Shown piece after piece: positions 7,945 through 18,826 of a stretch of DNA of 64,000 nt (the first letter of the stretch is position 1; each line of letters starts with the position of its first letter). Position numbers and translations under genes: made by a program. The notes beneath the pieces are model-generated. The model worked only from the letters and a program-made list of their open reading frames with translations. It was not told where the DNA came from and did not search any database. Source of the DNA: Ancylobacter polymorphus (GTDB taxonomy: Bacteria > Pseudomonadota > Alphaproteobacteria > Rhizobiales > Xanthobacteraceae); the NCBI RefSeq assembly GCF_022836935.1, contig NZ_CP083239.1, positions 2,184,001-2,248,000 of the forward strand. Reading direction: 5' to 3'.

Positions 7945-8382
7945 TCAGTCGGTGCTCGCCGCAGCCAGGGCGAGGTCGGCGAGATACTCCACCTTCAGGC
8001 TGGCGGCGGGGCCGAGGCGGGCGAGTTCGGCCCGGTCGAACCAGCGCGCTTCCAGCGCGTCGTCGGCGGCGACGGCCTCGCCTGCCTGCCAGCGGCACAG
8101 CACGGCGATCATCGCGAAATGATGGGCGAGGGTGCCGGACGCCTCATGCTCGATGAAGTCCAGCACGGTGATGAGGCGCGGATCTGCGGCGAGAAGGCCG
8201 GTTTCCTCGTGAAGCTCGCGCAGCGCCGCGTCGCGATAGGTCTCGCCCGGCTCCACCCGTCCGCCGGGAAAGCCCCATAGCCCCTGGTCGGGCGGGTTGG
8301 CGCGGCGCACCAGCAGAACCTCACCCGCGCGCTCGACGAGGGCGAGCACGGCGACGGTGGGGCGGACAGGGGACGACGTCAT
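7945..8382 (-). CDS. NUDIX hydrolase
   Basis: A 145-residue cytosolic pyrophosphohydrolase. The full Nudix box is visible: GGRVEPGETYRDAALRELHE followed by ETGL, with the REL…EE metal ligands. Small single-domain members cleave nucleoside diphosphate-X compounds such as ADP-ribose, (d)NTPs or NDP-sugars; the substrate cannot be read from the sequence. The N-terminus RPTVAVLALVERAGEVLLVRR is typical of ADP-ribose/MutT-like members. It sits 54 bp downstream of thiC on the same strand, so it may be co-transcribed. A role in removing damaged or toxic pyrimidine phosphates is possible but unproven. Confidence 0.88.
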   Translation of the reverse strand: MTSSPVRPTVAVLALVERAGEVLLVRRANPPDQGLWGFPGGRVEPGETYRDAALRELHEETGLLAADPRLITVLDFIEHEASGTLAHHFAMIAVLCRWQAGEAVAADDALEARWFDRAELARLGPAASLKVEYLADLALAAASTD

Positions 8383-8436
8383 GCAGCGAGGGCTCCCGAT
8401 GAGAACGCGGCCGGGAAAGCCCCGGCCGCGCCAAAA

Positions 8437-10471
<2,035 letters not shown>

Positions 10472-10599
10472 GGAACGGGTCGATCTTGGGTGAAACGGGA
10501 GCCGGGGTCAATCGGCCTGAACCGTCACCCTGCCGCTGCCGTATTCCTGTAGAATGGCTGACGGCGAGACGATTGCAGAACGACAGGTCGGGGAGTGCC

Positions 10600-11835
10600 A
10601 TGCGCCGCTGGAAGAATTCGATCGGCCGGATGGCCGCACTGGTGGCGCTGGCCGCGCCTTTGGCCTTCTCCTCCGCCGCCTCGGCGCAGGAGAATTGCGG
10701 GCGCAGCGGCGCCGGCTTCGACGCCTGGCTTGCCGGCTTCAAGCAGCAGGCGGTGGCGGAAGGCGTGTCGCCGCGCACGGTGGCGGCGGCGCTCAACGGC
10801 CTGACCTATGCCCCCGACATTGTCGGAACCGATCGCGGGCAGAAGGTGTTCGGCCAGAGCTTCTTCCAGTTCTCCGACCGCATGGTGGCGAATTATCGCA
10901 TCCAGCAGGGCCGGCAGAAGATCCAGGCCAATCCCGATCTGTTCAGCCGCATCGAGCAGCGATTCGGCGTGCCGGGCGCGGTGCTGGTGGCGTTCTGGGG
11001 GCTGGAAACCGATTTCGGCGCCTTCATGGGCGACAAGCCGACCATCCGCTCCGTCGCCACGCTGGCCTGGGACTGCCGGCGCGCGGAAATGTTCCGCACC
11101 CAGCTGATGGCGGCGTTGAAGATCATCGATCGCGGCGACCTCACCGTGCAGACGATGCGCGGGCCGTGGGCGGGGGAACTCGGCCAGTTCCAGTTCCTGC
11201 CCGACCATTATCTCAACTATGGCGTCGATTTCGACGGCGACGGGCGGGTCGATCTCATCCGCTCGGCGCCCGACGCGCTGGCCTCGGCGGCCAATTACAT
11301 CAAGGCGCTGGGCTGGAAGGCCGGTCAGCCCTGGCTGGAAGAGGTGCGCGTGCCGCCCAACCTGCCCTGGGACCAGGCGGACCTGTCGATCAAGATTCCC
11401 CGCGCGCAATGGGCGCGCATGGGCGTGGTGCGGGCGGGCGGTGGCCAGCTTCCCGCCGACCAGCTTCCCGCCTCGCTGCTGCTGCCGATGGGGCGCAACG
11501 GCCCGGCCTTCCTCGTCTATCCCAATTTCGATGTGTTCACCGAGTGGAACAACTCGCTGACCTACGCCACGTCAGCCGCCTATCTCGCCTCGCGCGTCGC
11601 TGGCGCCGGGCCGTTCAACCGGGGGCAGGGCGACAAGATTCCGGTGCTCTCCATGGCCGAGGTGAAGGACCTGCAGACGCTGCTCAACGCGCGCGGGCAC
11701 CATGTGGGCCGGGTCGACGGCATCGTCGGGGCGGCGACGCGGCAGGCGATCAAGGTCGAGCAGATGCGGCTCGGCCTGCCGGCCGACTCCTATCCGACGC
11801 CGGAGCTGGTGGCGGCGCTGCGCGCGGGCAAGTGA
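10600..11835 (+). CDS. Lytic murein transglycosylase (MltB/SLT_2 family) with peptidoglycan-binding domain
   Basis: A 411-residue periplasmic enzyme that cleaves the MurNAc–GlcNAc bond of peptidoglycan with formation of 1,6-anhydro ends. Residues 1–30 form a signal peptide (AALVALAAPLAFSSAASAQ). The SLT_2 catalytic domain has FWGLETDFGAFMG with Glu136 as the expected catalytic acid, and GELGQFQFLPDHYLNYGVDFDGDG-like family motifs. The C-terminal 60 residues (VKDLQTLLNARGHHVGRVDG…ATRQAIK) are a PG_binding_1 domain. No lipobox is seen, so it is probably soluble or periplasmic rather than a lipoprotein. ATG at 10600 follows GGGGAG; an upstream in-frame start at 10486 would put a non-signal segment ahead of the signal peptide. 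Confidence 0.92.
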   Translation: MRRWKNSIGRMAALVALAAPLAFSSAASAQENCGRSGAGFDAWLAGFKQQAVAEGVSPRTVAAALNGLTYAPDIVGTDRGQKVFGQSFFQFSDRMVANYRIQQGRQKIQANPDLFSRIEQRFGVPGAVLVAFWGLETDFGAFMGDKPTIRSVATLAWDCRRAEMFRTQLMAALKIIDRGDLTVQTMRGPWAGELGQFQFLPDHYLNYGVDFDGDGRVDLIRSAPDALASAANYIKALGWKAGQPWLEEVRVPPNLPWDQADLSIKIPRAQWARMGVVRAGGGQLPADQLPASLLLPMGRNGPAFLVYPNFDVFTEWNNSLTYATSAAYLASRVAGAGPFNRGQGDKIPVLSMAEVKDLQTLLNARGHHVGRVDGIVGAATRQAIKVEQMRLGLPADSYPTPELVAALRAGK

Positions 11836-11838
11836 GCC

Positions 11839-12726
11839 TCAGAGAACCGGCACGCCCTGCTGCTTGGCCTTCACTTCCGGCTCGACATGGATGTTGACCA
11901 GGATATCGGCAACCTCCGCTTCCAGCGCGTCCTCGATACGGTCGCAGATGGCGTGGGCTTCGCTGACCGGCATGTCGCCGGGCACGACGAGGTGGAAATC
12001 GACGAAGGTCATGCGTCCGGCCTGGCGGGTGCGCAGATCATGCGCCTCGATGGCGCCGGTGGCCTCGGCGGCGATGCGCTTGCGGATGCGCTCCAGCGTC
12101 TCCGCCGGCACGGCCTGATCCATCAGCCCGCCGACGCTCTCCTTCAGTACCGACCAGCCCGACCAGAGGATGTTGACCGCGACGAGGCCGGCGAGCACGA
12201 GATCGAGCTTCTCCCAGCCCGACAGCACCGCCAGCACCACGCCGAGCAGCACGCCGGCCGAGGACAGCACATCGGTGAACAGATGCCGCCCGTCGGCCGC
12301 CAGAGCGGGGGAGCGCGCGCGCCGGCCTTCGCGGATCAGCACCGCGCACCAGATGCCGTTGATGACCGTCGCGGCGGCGTTGATCGCCAGACCCTGCGGC
12401 GAGGCATCGAAGCTGTGCGGTTCCAGCCAGCCGAGATAGACCTCGCGCAGGATCGAGATCGCCGCCACCACGATCAGCACGCCGACGATGACGGCGGAGA
12501 AATACTCGGCCTTGGCATAGCCATAGGGATGGGCGGCATCGGCCGGCTTGGCGCTGACCCGCAGCGCCAGCACCGCCGTGATGGCGGTTGCCACATTGAC
12601 GATGCTCTCCAGCGCGTCCGAATACAGCGCGACGCTGCCGGTGAGCAGGAAGGCGAGATATTTCAGCCCCAGCACGGCGAGGCTGACGCCGACATTGATC
12701 AAGGCGATCCGCGAGGAGACAGTCAT
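11839..12726 (-). CDS. Cation diffusion facilitator (CDF) family metal exporter
   Basis: A 295-residue inner-membrane protein with about six transmembrane helices followed by a cytosolic ferredoxin-like C-terminal domain (FHLVVPGDMPVSEAHAICDRIED, VNIHVEPE). The TM5 site is a canonical HxxxD (H148…D152, HLFTD). The TM2 site is ESIVN (E40…N44) where zinc transporters usually have HxxxD or DxxxD, so metal specificity may not be zinc; Mn, Fe, Co or Ni are alternatives. It exports divalent metal in exchange for protons. Its stop lies 3 bp from the stop of the lytic transglycosylase (convergent). No metal-responsive regulator is adjacent. Confidence 0.88.
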   Translation of the reverse strand: MTVSSRIALINVGVSLAVLGLKYLAFLLTGSVALYSDALESIVNVATAITAVLALRVSAKPADAAHPYGYAKAEYFSAVIVGVLIVVAAISILREVYLGWLEPHSFDASPQGLAINAAATVINGIWCAVLIREGRRARSPALAADGRHLFTDVLSSAGVLLGVVLAVLSGWEKLDLVLAGLVAVNILWSGWSVLKESVGGLMDQAVPAETLERIRKRIAAEATGAIEAHDLRTRQAGRMTFVDFHLVVPGDMPVSEAHAICDRIEDALEAEVADILVNIHVEPEVKAKQQGVPVL

Positions 12727-12857
12727 CGGCGCAAACCCGTTCCGGCGCCGCGCGCCCGCTGCCGCAGCGCTTAGTCGCTTGGCGGGCAGAAATCAAGCAA
12801 GCACAAGGGTTTGCAAGTCGTTCGCAGAAGCGTTTGCAGCCTCTGCGGCCCTCTCGC

Positions 12858-13766
12858 TCAGGCATTGGCGTGGCGCGGCAGAAGGGCGCCGCGGTGGCGG
12901 ATGACGCGACCGGCGAGTTGGTGCCCGGCCTCCGCTGCCGCCGCCGGGGCTTCGCCGGCAAGGCGCGCGGCGAGATAGGCGGCGTTGAAACTGTCGCCGG
13001 CGGCGGTGGTGTCCACCGGCACGACGGGCTGGGGTATGGCGACCAGCTGCGCCTGGCCACCACTCACGACCAGCGCGCCCTCGGCGCCGTTCTTCACCAC
13101 GATTTCCTGCACGCCGAAGGTGGCGAGCCGCTCGGCGGTGGCGGTGGGGGAACCATCGCCCCACAGCGTCGCCTCATCCTCGAAGGTCGGCAGGGCGATG
13201 GAGGTGCGCTTCAGCGCCTCGGCATAGACGGCGCGGGCGCGGGCCACGTCGCCGCGCCAGTTGCGCGGGCGGAAATTGCCGTCGAACACGACGCGCGTGC
13301 CGCGCTCGCGGGCGAATTCGATCGTCGCCAGCAGGCGGCCCAGTCCGGCATTCGAATAGAGCGAGAGGGTGATGCCGGAGAGATAGATGAGCTTGGCCTC
13401 GATCAGCGCCTCGCACATCCCCTCCCAGCCGGGCAGTTCGAACAGCTCGCGCGCGGGGGCGCTGTCGCGCCAATAGGTGAAGCTGCGCTCGCCCGCCGCG
13501 TCGATGTCGATGAGATAGAGCCCGGCGGTGCGGCCGGGCACGCGGGCCATCAGGCTGATGTCGAGCCCCTCGGCCTGGGCGGAGGCGCGGATGGCGTCGG
13601 AATAGGGATCGTCGCCCAGCGCGGTGGCATAGGCGGTGTCGACGCCGGCGCGGGCGAGATAGACGGCGGTGTTGAAGGTATCGCCGCCGACGCCCTGGCT
13701 GAAGCGGCCATCGGCGCCGCGGGCCAGTTCGACCATCACTTCGCCGATGGAAATTACCTGGGCCAT
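12858..13766 (-). CDS. kdgK: PfkB-family sugar kinase, probable 2-dehydro-3-deoxygluconokinase
   Basis: A 302-residue ribokinase-fold kinase. The N-terminal GGDTFNTAVYLARAG is the sugar-binding segment; DTTAAGDSFNAAYLA carries the catalytic Asp258 and the anion hole. FDGNFRPRNW at about 162–170 and the RTAGLYLIDID segment resemble KDG kinases, which phosphorylate 2-keto-3-deoxygluconate to KDPG. Fructokinase or another PfkB specificity is possible. No KDPG aldolase or transporter lies next to it in this window. The next gene on this strand is an SDR that could belong to sugar-acid metabolism. Confidence 0.8.
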   Translation of the reverse strand: MAQVISIGEVMVELARGADGRFSQGVGGDTFNTAVYLARAGVDTAYATALGDDPYSDAIRASAQAEGLDISLMARVPGRTAGLYLIDIDAAGERSFTYWRDSAPARELFELPGWEGMCEALIEAKLIYLSGITLSLYSNAGLGRLLATIEFARERGTRVVFDGNFRPRNWRGDVARARAVYAEALKRTSIALPTFEDEATLWGDGSPTATAERLATFGVQEIVVKNGAEGALVVSGGQAQLVAIPQPVVPVDTTAAGDSFNAAYLAARLAGEAPAAAAEAGHQLAGRVIRHRGALLPRHANA

Positions 13767-13838
13767 GCGTCCCTCCCTGTCGCGTCGATTCGCGCGGGAG
13801 CCTCGCCCTATTCGCCGGGGGAGGCAAGGCCGGGGCGT

Positions 13839-13868
13839 CTCCCCGCCCCGCGCGGGCGGGACGGGGAG
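13839..13868 (-). terminator. GC-rich hairpin between SDR and kdgK
   Basis: CTCCCCG and CGGGGAG arms (13839–13845 and 13862–13868) with further G/C pairing inside form a strong stem-loop 8 bp after the SDR stop. There is no T run, so it may be a Rho-dependent or stabilising hairpin. Confidence 0.4.
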
Positions 13869-13875
13869 GGTATTA

Positions 13876-14637
13876 TCAGAGCTGGACGCCGCGGGTCAGC
13901 GCGCCGTCGACGACGAGATTGGTGCCGTAGATGAAGCTCGCCGCCGGGCTCGCCAGGAAGACGGCGGCATTGGCGATTTCCTGCGGCGTCGCCATGCGGC
14001 CGGTCGGGTTCAGGGCCAGCGCCTCGGCGAACAGGGTCGGGTTGCCGTCCTTGATCTGGTTCCAGATGCCGCCGTCGAAATAGGTGTTGCCCGGCGAGAC
14101 GGTGTTGGCGCGGATCTTCTTCGGCGCCAGCTGGAAGGCGAGGCCCTGCGTATAGTGAATGAGCGCCGCCTTGAACACGCCATAGGGACCGCAGGCGAAA
14201 TCGATCTCGCGGCCCGACACCGAGGAAATCGTGACGATGGAGGCGGCGGCGCTCTTTTCCAGATAAGGCATGGCGGCGTTGACGAGGCGCACCGTACCCA
14301 TCAGGTCGGTCTCGAAGCCCTTCTTCCAGTGCTCCTCATCATGGCCGACCGCCAGCGCGCTGACATTGGCGACGACGATGTCGAGCCCGCCGAACGCTTC
14401 CGCCGCCTTGTCCACCAGGCTGGCCAGGGCGGCGCCGTCGGACACATCCGCCGCCGCGCCCAGCGTCTTCACGCCGCTTTCCGCCAGCCGCGCGGCGGTG
14501 GCTTCCGCCTCCGCACCGTTGCGGCTGCACAGGGCGACATCGCAGCCCTCGGCGGCCAGGGTCTCGGCGATGGCGAGGCCGATGCCCTTGGTGCCACCGG
14601 TGACGACGGCGCGCAGTCCCTTGAGTCCGAGATCCAT
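13876..14637 (-). CDS. Short-chain dehydrogenase/reductase (SDR)
   Basis: A 253-residue classical SDR. Residues 12–19 have the TGGTKGIG nucleotide-binding glycine motif. The active-site Ser lies in TISSVSG and the YxxxK pair in GPYGVFKAAL. The C-terminus GTNLVVDGALTRGVQL is the usual SDR end. It oxidises or reduces an alcohol/ketone with NAD(P); the substrate is unknown. The ATG at 14635–14637 is preferred because the Rossmann fold begins right after it and AAGGA lies upstream. An in-frame ATG 51 bases upstream gives an unlikely N-terminus. Confidence 0.85.
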   Translation of the reverse strand: MDLGLKGLRAVVTGGTKGIGLAIAETLAAEGCDVALCSRNGAEAEATAARLAESGVKTLGAAADVSDGAALASLVDKAAEAFGGLDIVVANVSALAVGHDEEHWKKGFETDLMGTVRLVNAAMPYLEKSAAASIVTISSVSGREIDFACGPYGVFKAALIHYTQGLAFQLAPKKIRANTVSPGNTYFDGGIWNQIKDGNPTLFAEALALNPTGRMATPQEIANAAVFLASPAASFIYGTNLVVDGALTRGVQL

Positions 14638-14747
14638 GGTCGGGGGTCCTTCATGAGCGGGGGGAAGAGGGCGGCATGATCCCAACACCGCCGCCCCTGC
14701 ACAAGACGCTTCCTCGGCTTATCCCGATGCCGTGTGGAGGCCGACGC

Positions 14748-15317
14748 TCACGGCGCGATCATGATGATGCGCGGCGCGCCGGCGGGCGGGGTGGGCGGGG
14801 CGGCGGCGGCCTCGGCGGGCGGCGCGGGCGCCGCAGGAGCGGCCGGCGGCCAGCCGCCTTCCGGCGCGTAGCGGGTTTCGAGGTCGCGGGCGCGCTGCCC
14901 GTTGAGGCCGATCAGGCAGATCAGCCGCTGTTCCATGACGCCCGACCCGCCGAGCCGCCCGCCAATGCTCTGCTTTGGGCCCTCGCCTTCGAACGGGGCG
15001 ATGCTCTGGCACTCGAAATTGCGCCAGTGGACGAAACGCCCCTGCGCCTCCTCGAACAGCGAACTCCAGCGGCGGCGCTGCGCCGGCTGCAGATCGGCCC
15101 GCGCCTCGATGGCGGCGAGCACGCCGGTGACGCTGCGTTCCAGCGCGCTTTCGCCCGCCGCCTGCAGCGCGCCAAGGCAGTCGAGATAAGCGCGCGGCTC
15201 GGCGTGTTCGCGCCGGCAGGCCGCAGGGTCAGTCGCGGCCGCGACGGCGATGCCGCCGAGCCCGAGCAGAAGCGGCGCGGCAAGAAGGTGAAGGCCGAGG
15301 CGGCTTCGGTCGGTCAT
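14748..15317 (-). CDS. LprI-like (DUF1311) secreted protein
   Basis: A 189-residue exported protein with an N-terminal hydrophobic signal (LHLLAAPLLLGLGGIAVAAA). The middle part, CRREHAEPRAYLDCLG … WSSLFEEAQGRFVHWRNFEC … RLICLIGLNGQRARDLETR, has the spaced cysteines and the W…C helical pattern of the lysozyme-inhibitor LprI/DUF1311 family. The last 45 residues are a low-complexity Pro/Ala tail. Function is predicted periplasmic; lysozyme inhibition is known only for some relatives. It lies 29 bp downstream of the aminotransferase on the same strand. Confidence 0.7.
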   Translation of the reverse strand: MTDRSRLGLHLLAAPLLLGLGGIAVAAATDPAACRREHAEPRAYLDCLGALQAAGESALERSVTGVLAAIEARADLQPAQRRRWSSLFEEAQGRFVHWRNFECQSIAPFEGEGPKQSIGGRLGGSGVMEQRLICLIGLNGQRARDLETRYAPEGGWPPAAPAAPAPPAEAAAAPPTPPAGAPRIIMIAP

Positions 15318-15346
15318 CGGTCTCGGCCTCCGTTCGGCCGCCGCCC

Positions 15347-16555
15347 TCAGGCGGCGGGCGTCTTGCGCAGGAACGCGTCCATGCGCTCCAGCGCGCGGGA
15401 GATGTTCTCGGCCGAGTTGGCATAGGACAGGCGGATATAGCCCTCGCCGAACACGCCGAAATCCGGCCCGCCTATGGTGGCGACGCCGGCCTCGTCGAGC
15501 AAGGCGGTGGCGAGCTTCTTGGCCGAGGTCCAGCCGGTGCCCGTAATGTTGGGGAAGGCGTAGAAGGCGCCCTTCGGCACGGCGCAGCGCACGCCCGGCA
15601 GGGCGTTGAGCCCGTCCACCACCAGATGGCGCCGCCGGTCGAACTCGGCGACCATTTCCGCCACGCAGTCCTGCGGGCCGGTGAGCGCGGCGAGCGCGCC
15701 GAACTGCGCCGGGGCGTTGACGCAGGACCACGCATTGACCGCGAGCTTGCGCGCGGCGTCGAACAGCCCTTCCGGCCACAGCGCCCAGCCGAGCCGCCAG
15801 CCGGTCATCGCATAGGTCTTCGACCAGCCATTGAGCAGGATCAGCCGGTCGCGGATTTCGGGGTAGGCGAGCAGGGTGGTGTGGGCTTCGCCGTCGAACA
15901 GGAACTGGTCATAAATCTCGTCGGAGAGGATCGCGACCTGCGGGTGCGCGGCCAGCCCGGCAATGAAGGCGTCGATCTCGGCCTTGGGGGTCACACCGCC
16001 GGTCGGGTTGGCCGGCGAATTGAGGATGACGAGGCGGGTGCGCTCGGTGATGAGCGAGAGCGCCTCGGCGGCGGAGAAGCCGAAGCCATTCTCCTCGCGC
16101 ACCGGCACCGGCACCGGGGTGGCGCCGGTGAACTCGATCATCGAGCGATAGATGGGAAAGCCGGGGTCGGGATAGAGGATTTCCGCCCCCGGCTCGCCGA
16201 GCATCAGGATGGCCGAGAACATCGTCACCTTGCCGCCGGGGACGATCATCACCCGGCCGGGGTCGATGCCGAGGCCGAAGCGGCGCTCGATGTCGCCCGC
16301 CACCGCCTCGCGCAGCGGCTGGATGCCGACGGAAGGGGTGTAGCCGTGCTGGCCGTCGCGCAGCGCCTTGATCGCGGCGTCCACAATGTGGCCCGGCGTT
16401 GAGAAATCCGGCTGGCCGATGCCGAGATTGATGATGTCGCGCCCCTGTGCCGACAGGGCGGCGGCGCGCGCCAGCACGGCGAAGGCGTTCTCCTCGCCGA
16501 TGCGGTCGAAGGCGGCGACGGGCTGGATCGGCAGGCGGGCGGCTGGCGTCATCAT
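15347..16555 (-). CDS. Class I/II PLP-dependent aminotransferase
   Basis: A 402-residue fold-type I aminotransferase related to aspartate aminotransferase. Seen motifs are NLGIGQPDF, the NPTGG loop (NSPANPTGG), SDEIYDQF, and the PLP lysine K246 in NGWSKTYAMTGWRLGW. A terminal arginine in RLSYANS fits the carboxylate-binding site. It probably transfers amino groups between an amino acid and 2-oxoglutarate; the exact substrate (aspartate, aromatic or other) is undetermined. Two successive ATGs (16553–16555 and 16550–16552) follow GAGGAC. The second has the better ribosome spacing, so the protein may be one residue shorter. Confidence 0.88.
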   Translation of the reverse strand: MMTPAARLPIQPVAAFDRIGEENAFAVLARAAALSAQGRDIINLGIGQPDFSTPGHIVDAAIKALRDGQHGYTPSVGIQPLREAVAGDIERRFGLGIDPGRVMIVPGGKVTMFSAILMLGEPGAEILYPDPGFPIYRSMIEFTGATPVPVPVREENGFGFSAAEALSLITERTRLVILNSPANPTGGVTPKAEIDAFIAGLAAHPQVAILSDEIYDQFLFDGEAHTTLLAYPEIRDRLILLNGWSKTYAMTGWRLGWALWPEGLFDAARKLAVNAWSCVNAPAQFGALAALTGPQDCVAEMVAEFDRRRHLVVDGLNALPGVRCAVPKGAFYAFPNITGTGWTSAKKLATALLDEAGVATIGGPDFGVFGEGYIRLSYANSAENISRALERMDAFLRKTPAA

Positions 16556-16692
16556 GTCCTCGTTCGGCTTGCGTTGGCGTTTCGGTTGACGCGGCGCATC
16601 AAAGCTCTTGCAGTCTTTCGCAGTCGTGTCACACGGGAACGGGGCCGGGTTCAAGTGCGACGCTGGCCATGCGGGAGTGGGACAAGACGCCG

Positions 16693-17874
16693 ATGACTGG
16701 GCCGCTAAGTGAGCTTTCCGCGCCGCCGGCACTGCCGATCGGGCCCTTGGTCGACACCGCGCCAGCGCAGCGGCCCGTGCGCACGGTGCTCGCCGGCCGC
16801 TTCGTCGACCTCGTGCCCTTCGATCTCGCCGCCCATGGGCCGGCGCTGTACGCCGCCAGCCACGGGCCGGAGAGCGAGGCTATCTTCGCCTATCTCCCCA
16901 GCGGCCCCTATGCGGATTACGCCGCGTTCGCCGCCTATTACGGCCCGGCGGCGGAGCGCGACGACCCGCTGCTGTTCGCGATCATCGACAAGGCGACCGG
17001 CGTCGCGGTGGGCCATGCGACCTATCTGCGGATCGACCCGCCGAACCGCACGATCGAGGTCGGGCATATCCTCTACACGCCGGCGCTGATGCGCACGCCG
17101 GGCGGCACGGAAGCCATGTATCTCATGGCCCGCCATGTGTTCGAGACGCTGGGCTATCGCCGCTATGAGTGGAAGTGCAACGCGCTCAATGCCCCCTCGC
17201 GCCGGGCGGCGGAGCGCTATGGCTTCCGCTTCGAGGGGATTTTCCGCCACCACATGATCATCAAGGGCCGCAACCGCGACACGGCGTGGTTCTCCATCCT
17301 CGAAGAGGAATGGCCGCAGATCGCGGTGGCGATGGAGACATGGCTGGCACCGGAGAATTTCGACGCCGCCGGCCGGCAGCTGGTCTCGCTCTCCGTGCTC
17401 AACGCCCGCACGCTTGAGGTGGAAGGCCGCACGCTGCGCCGCGCCGACCTTGCCGATCTTCCCGCTGTCGAGACGCTGCAGCGCGCCGCCTATGCCCGCA
17501 ACCGCATCCTGCTCGGGGTCGAGCCGGTGCCGCTCTTGTGGGATTACGCCCGCGTGTTCCGCGAGCGCGAGGTGTGGGTGCTGGAGGGCGCCGACGGCAT
17601 CGCCGCCGTCGCCATTCTCCAGCCGCGCGGCGACGACCTGCTGGCCGACAGCCTCGCCGCCTGCCCGCGGGCGCAGGGTTTCGGCCATGGCAATCTGCTG
17701 CTGGCGGCGGCGGAGGCGCGGGCCCGCGCGCTCGGGCGGGACACGGTGCGGCTCTATACGGGCGAGCCGCTGGAAGCCAACATCAACTGGTACCGCCGCA
17801 AGGGCTACGCCATCGAGCGGGTGGAGCAACTGCCCGACCGGCGGCTGGTGCATATGGCCAAGCCGCTGGGGTGA
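16693..17874 (+). CDS. Tandem GNAT acetyltransferase-domain protein
   Basis: A 393-residue protein with two GNAT folds. The first half (about 35–215) is RimJ/RimL-like: GRFVDLVPFD, VGHATYLRIDP, VGHILYTP, YRRYEWKCNALNAPSRRAAER and FEGIFRHHMI. The second half (about 245–393) is a separate GNAT: LRRADLADLPAVETLQRAAY, FGHGNLLLAAAEARARALG and NWYRRKGYAIERVEQL. The first half probably acetylates a protein N-terminus or amino acid; the second is a general N-acyltransferase, and both are predicted to use acetyl-CoA. ATG 16693 is chosen with an upstream GGAGTGGGA; ATG 16669 is an alternative. It is divergent from the aminotransferase. Confidence 0.8.
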   Translation: MTGPLSELSAPPALPIGPLVDTAPAQRPVRTVLAGRFVDLVPFDLAAHGPALYAASHGPESEAIFAYLPSGPYADYAAFAAYYGPAAERDDPLLFAIIDKATGVAVGHATYLRIDPPNRTIEVGHILYTPALMRTPGGTEAMYLMARHVFETLGYRRYEWKCNALNAPSRRAAERYGFRFEGIFRHHMIIKGRNRDTAWFSILEEEWPQIAVAMETWLAPENFDAAGRQLVSLSVLNARTLEVEGRTLRRADLADLPAVETLQRAAYARNRILLGVEPVPLLWDYARVFREREVWVLEGADGIAAVAILQPRGDDLLADSLAACPRAQGFGHGNLLLAAAEARARALGRDTVRLYTGEPLEANINWYRRKGYAIERVEQLPDRRLVHMAKPLG

Positions 17875-17981
17875 GGGCGAGGCGCGGGCCGTTCGGCGCG
17901 CGCTTTCCTTGCGCCAGCGCGCGGATGGCTTACATTCGGGGCGCACCTTCGCCCTGACCCCGTGCTTTTGGACGTTCGACG

Positions 17982-18809
17982 ATGAGCTATGTGGAGGCGG
18001 CCGGCGCGCCGCTGCGCAAGACCGGCCATATCAAGCTGCATGGCCCCGAAGGCTTTGCCGGCATGCGCAAGGCCGGGCAGCTGACGGCGCAGGCGCTCGA
18101 CCTCGTGCATGAGCTTGTGGCGCCGGGCGTGACCACCGACGCCATCGACCGGCTGGTGTTCGAGTTCGCGATGGACCATGGCGCGCTGCCGGCGACGCTG
18201 ATGTATCGCGGCTACCGCAAATCCACCTGTACCTCGATCAACCATGTCGTCTGCCACGGCATTCCCAACGACAAGCCGCTGCGCGAGGGCGACATCGTCA
18301 ATGTCGATGTGACGCTGATCGTCGATGGCTGGTATGGCGATTCGAGCCGGATGTACCCGGTGGGCGAGATTCCCCGCCGCGCCGAGCGGCTGCTGGACGT
18401 GACCTATGAATCGCTGATGCGCGGCATCGCCGAGGTGAAGCCCGGCAAGCATGTCGGCGATATCGGCGCGGCGATCCAGGATTTCGTCGAGCCGCTGCAT
18501 ATGAGCGTGGTGCGCGATTTCTGCGGCCATGGCGTCGGCCAGGTGTTCCACGACGAGCCCAACATTGTGCATGTCGGCCGGCGCGGCGACGGGCCGGAGC
18601 TGATGCCCGGCATGATCTTCACCATCGAGCCGATGATCAATCTCGGCCGCCCGCATGTGAAGGTGCTGTCCGACGGCTGGACGGCGGTGACGCGCGACCG
18701 TTCACTCTCTGCCCAGTTCGAGCACACGGTGGGCGTGACGGAGACGGGGTGCGAGATTTTCACCCTCTCGCCCAAGGGCTATCACAAGCCGATCTTCAGC
18801 AACGACTGA
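17982..18809 (+). CDS. map: Methionine aminopeptidase, type I
   Basis: A 275-residue cytosolic enzyme that removes the initiator methionine. All five metal ligands can be placed: D109 (IVNVDVT), D120 (GWYGDSSR), H183 (CGHGVGQ), E216 (FTIEPM) and E247 (AQFEHT); H92 in VCHGIPN is the substrate-side histidine. Length and spacing are typical of type Ia. It lies directly upstream of radC on the same strand with a 17-bp gap, an arrangement I recall from other alphaproteobacteria. Confidence 0.96.
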   Translation: MSYVEAAGAPLRKTGHIKLHGPEGFAGMRKAGQLTAQALDLVHELVAPGVTTDAIDRLVFEFAMDHGALPATLMYRGYRKSTCTSINHVVCHGIPNDKPLREGDIVNVDVTLIVDGWYGDSSRMYPVGEIPRRAERLLDVTYESLMRGIAEVKPGKHVGDIGAAIQDFVEPLHMSVVRDFCGHGVGQVFHDEPNIVHVGRRGDGPELMPGMIFTIEPMINLGRPHVKVLSDGWTAVTRDRSLSAQFEHTVGVTETGCEIFTLSPKGYHKPIFSND

Positions 18810-18826
18810 GCGGGGCCGGGGCCGGC

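Noticed and set aside
13876..14637. SDR as part of a KdgK sugar-acid operon
   Set aside because: Same strand, but a GC hairpin and more than 100 bp separate it from kdgK, and no shared-pathway enzyme is nearby; kept as independent.
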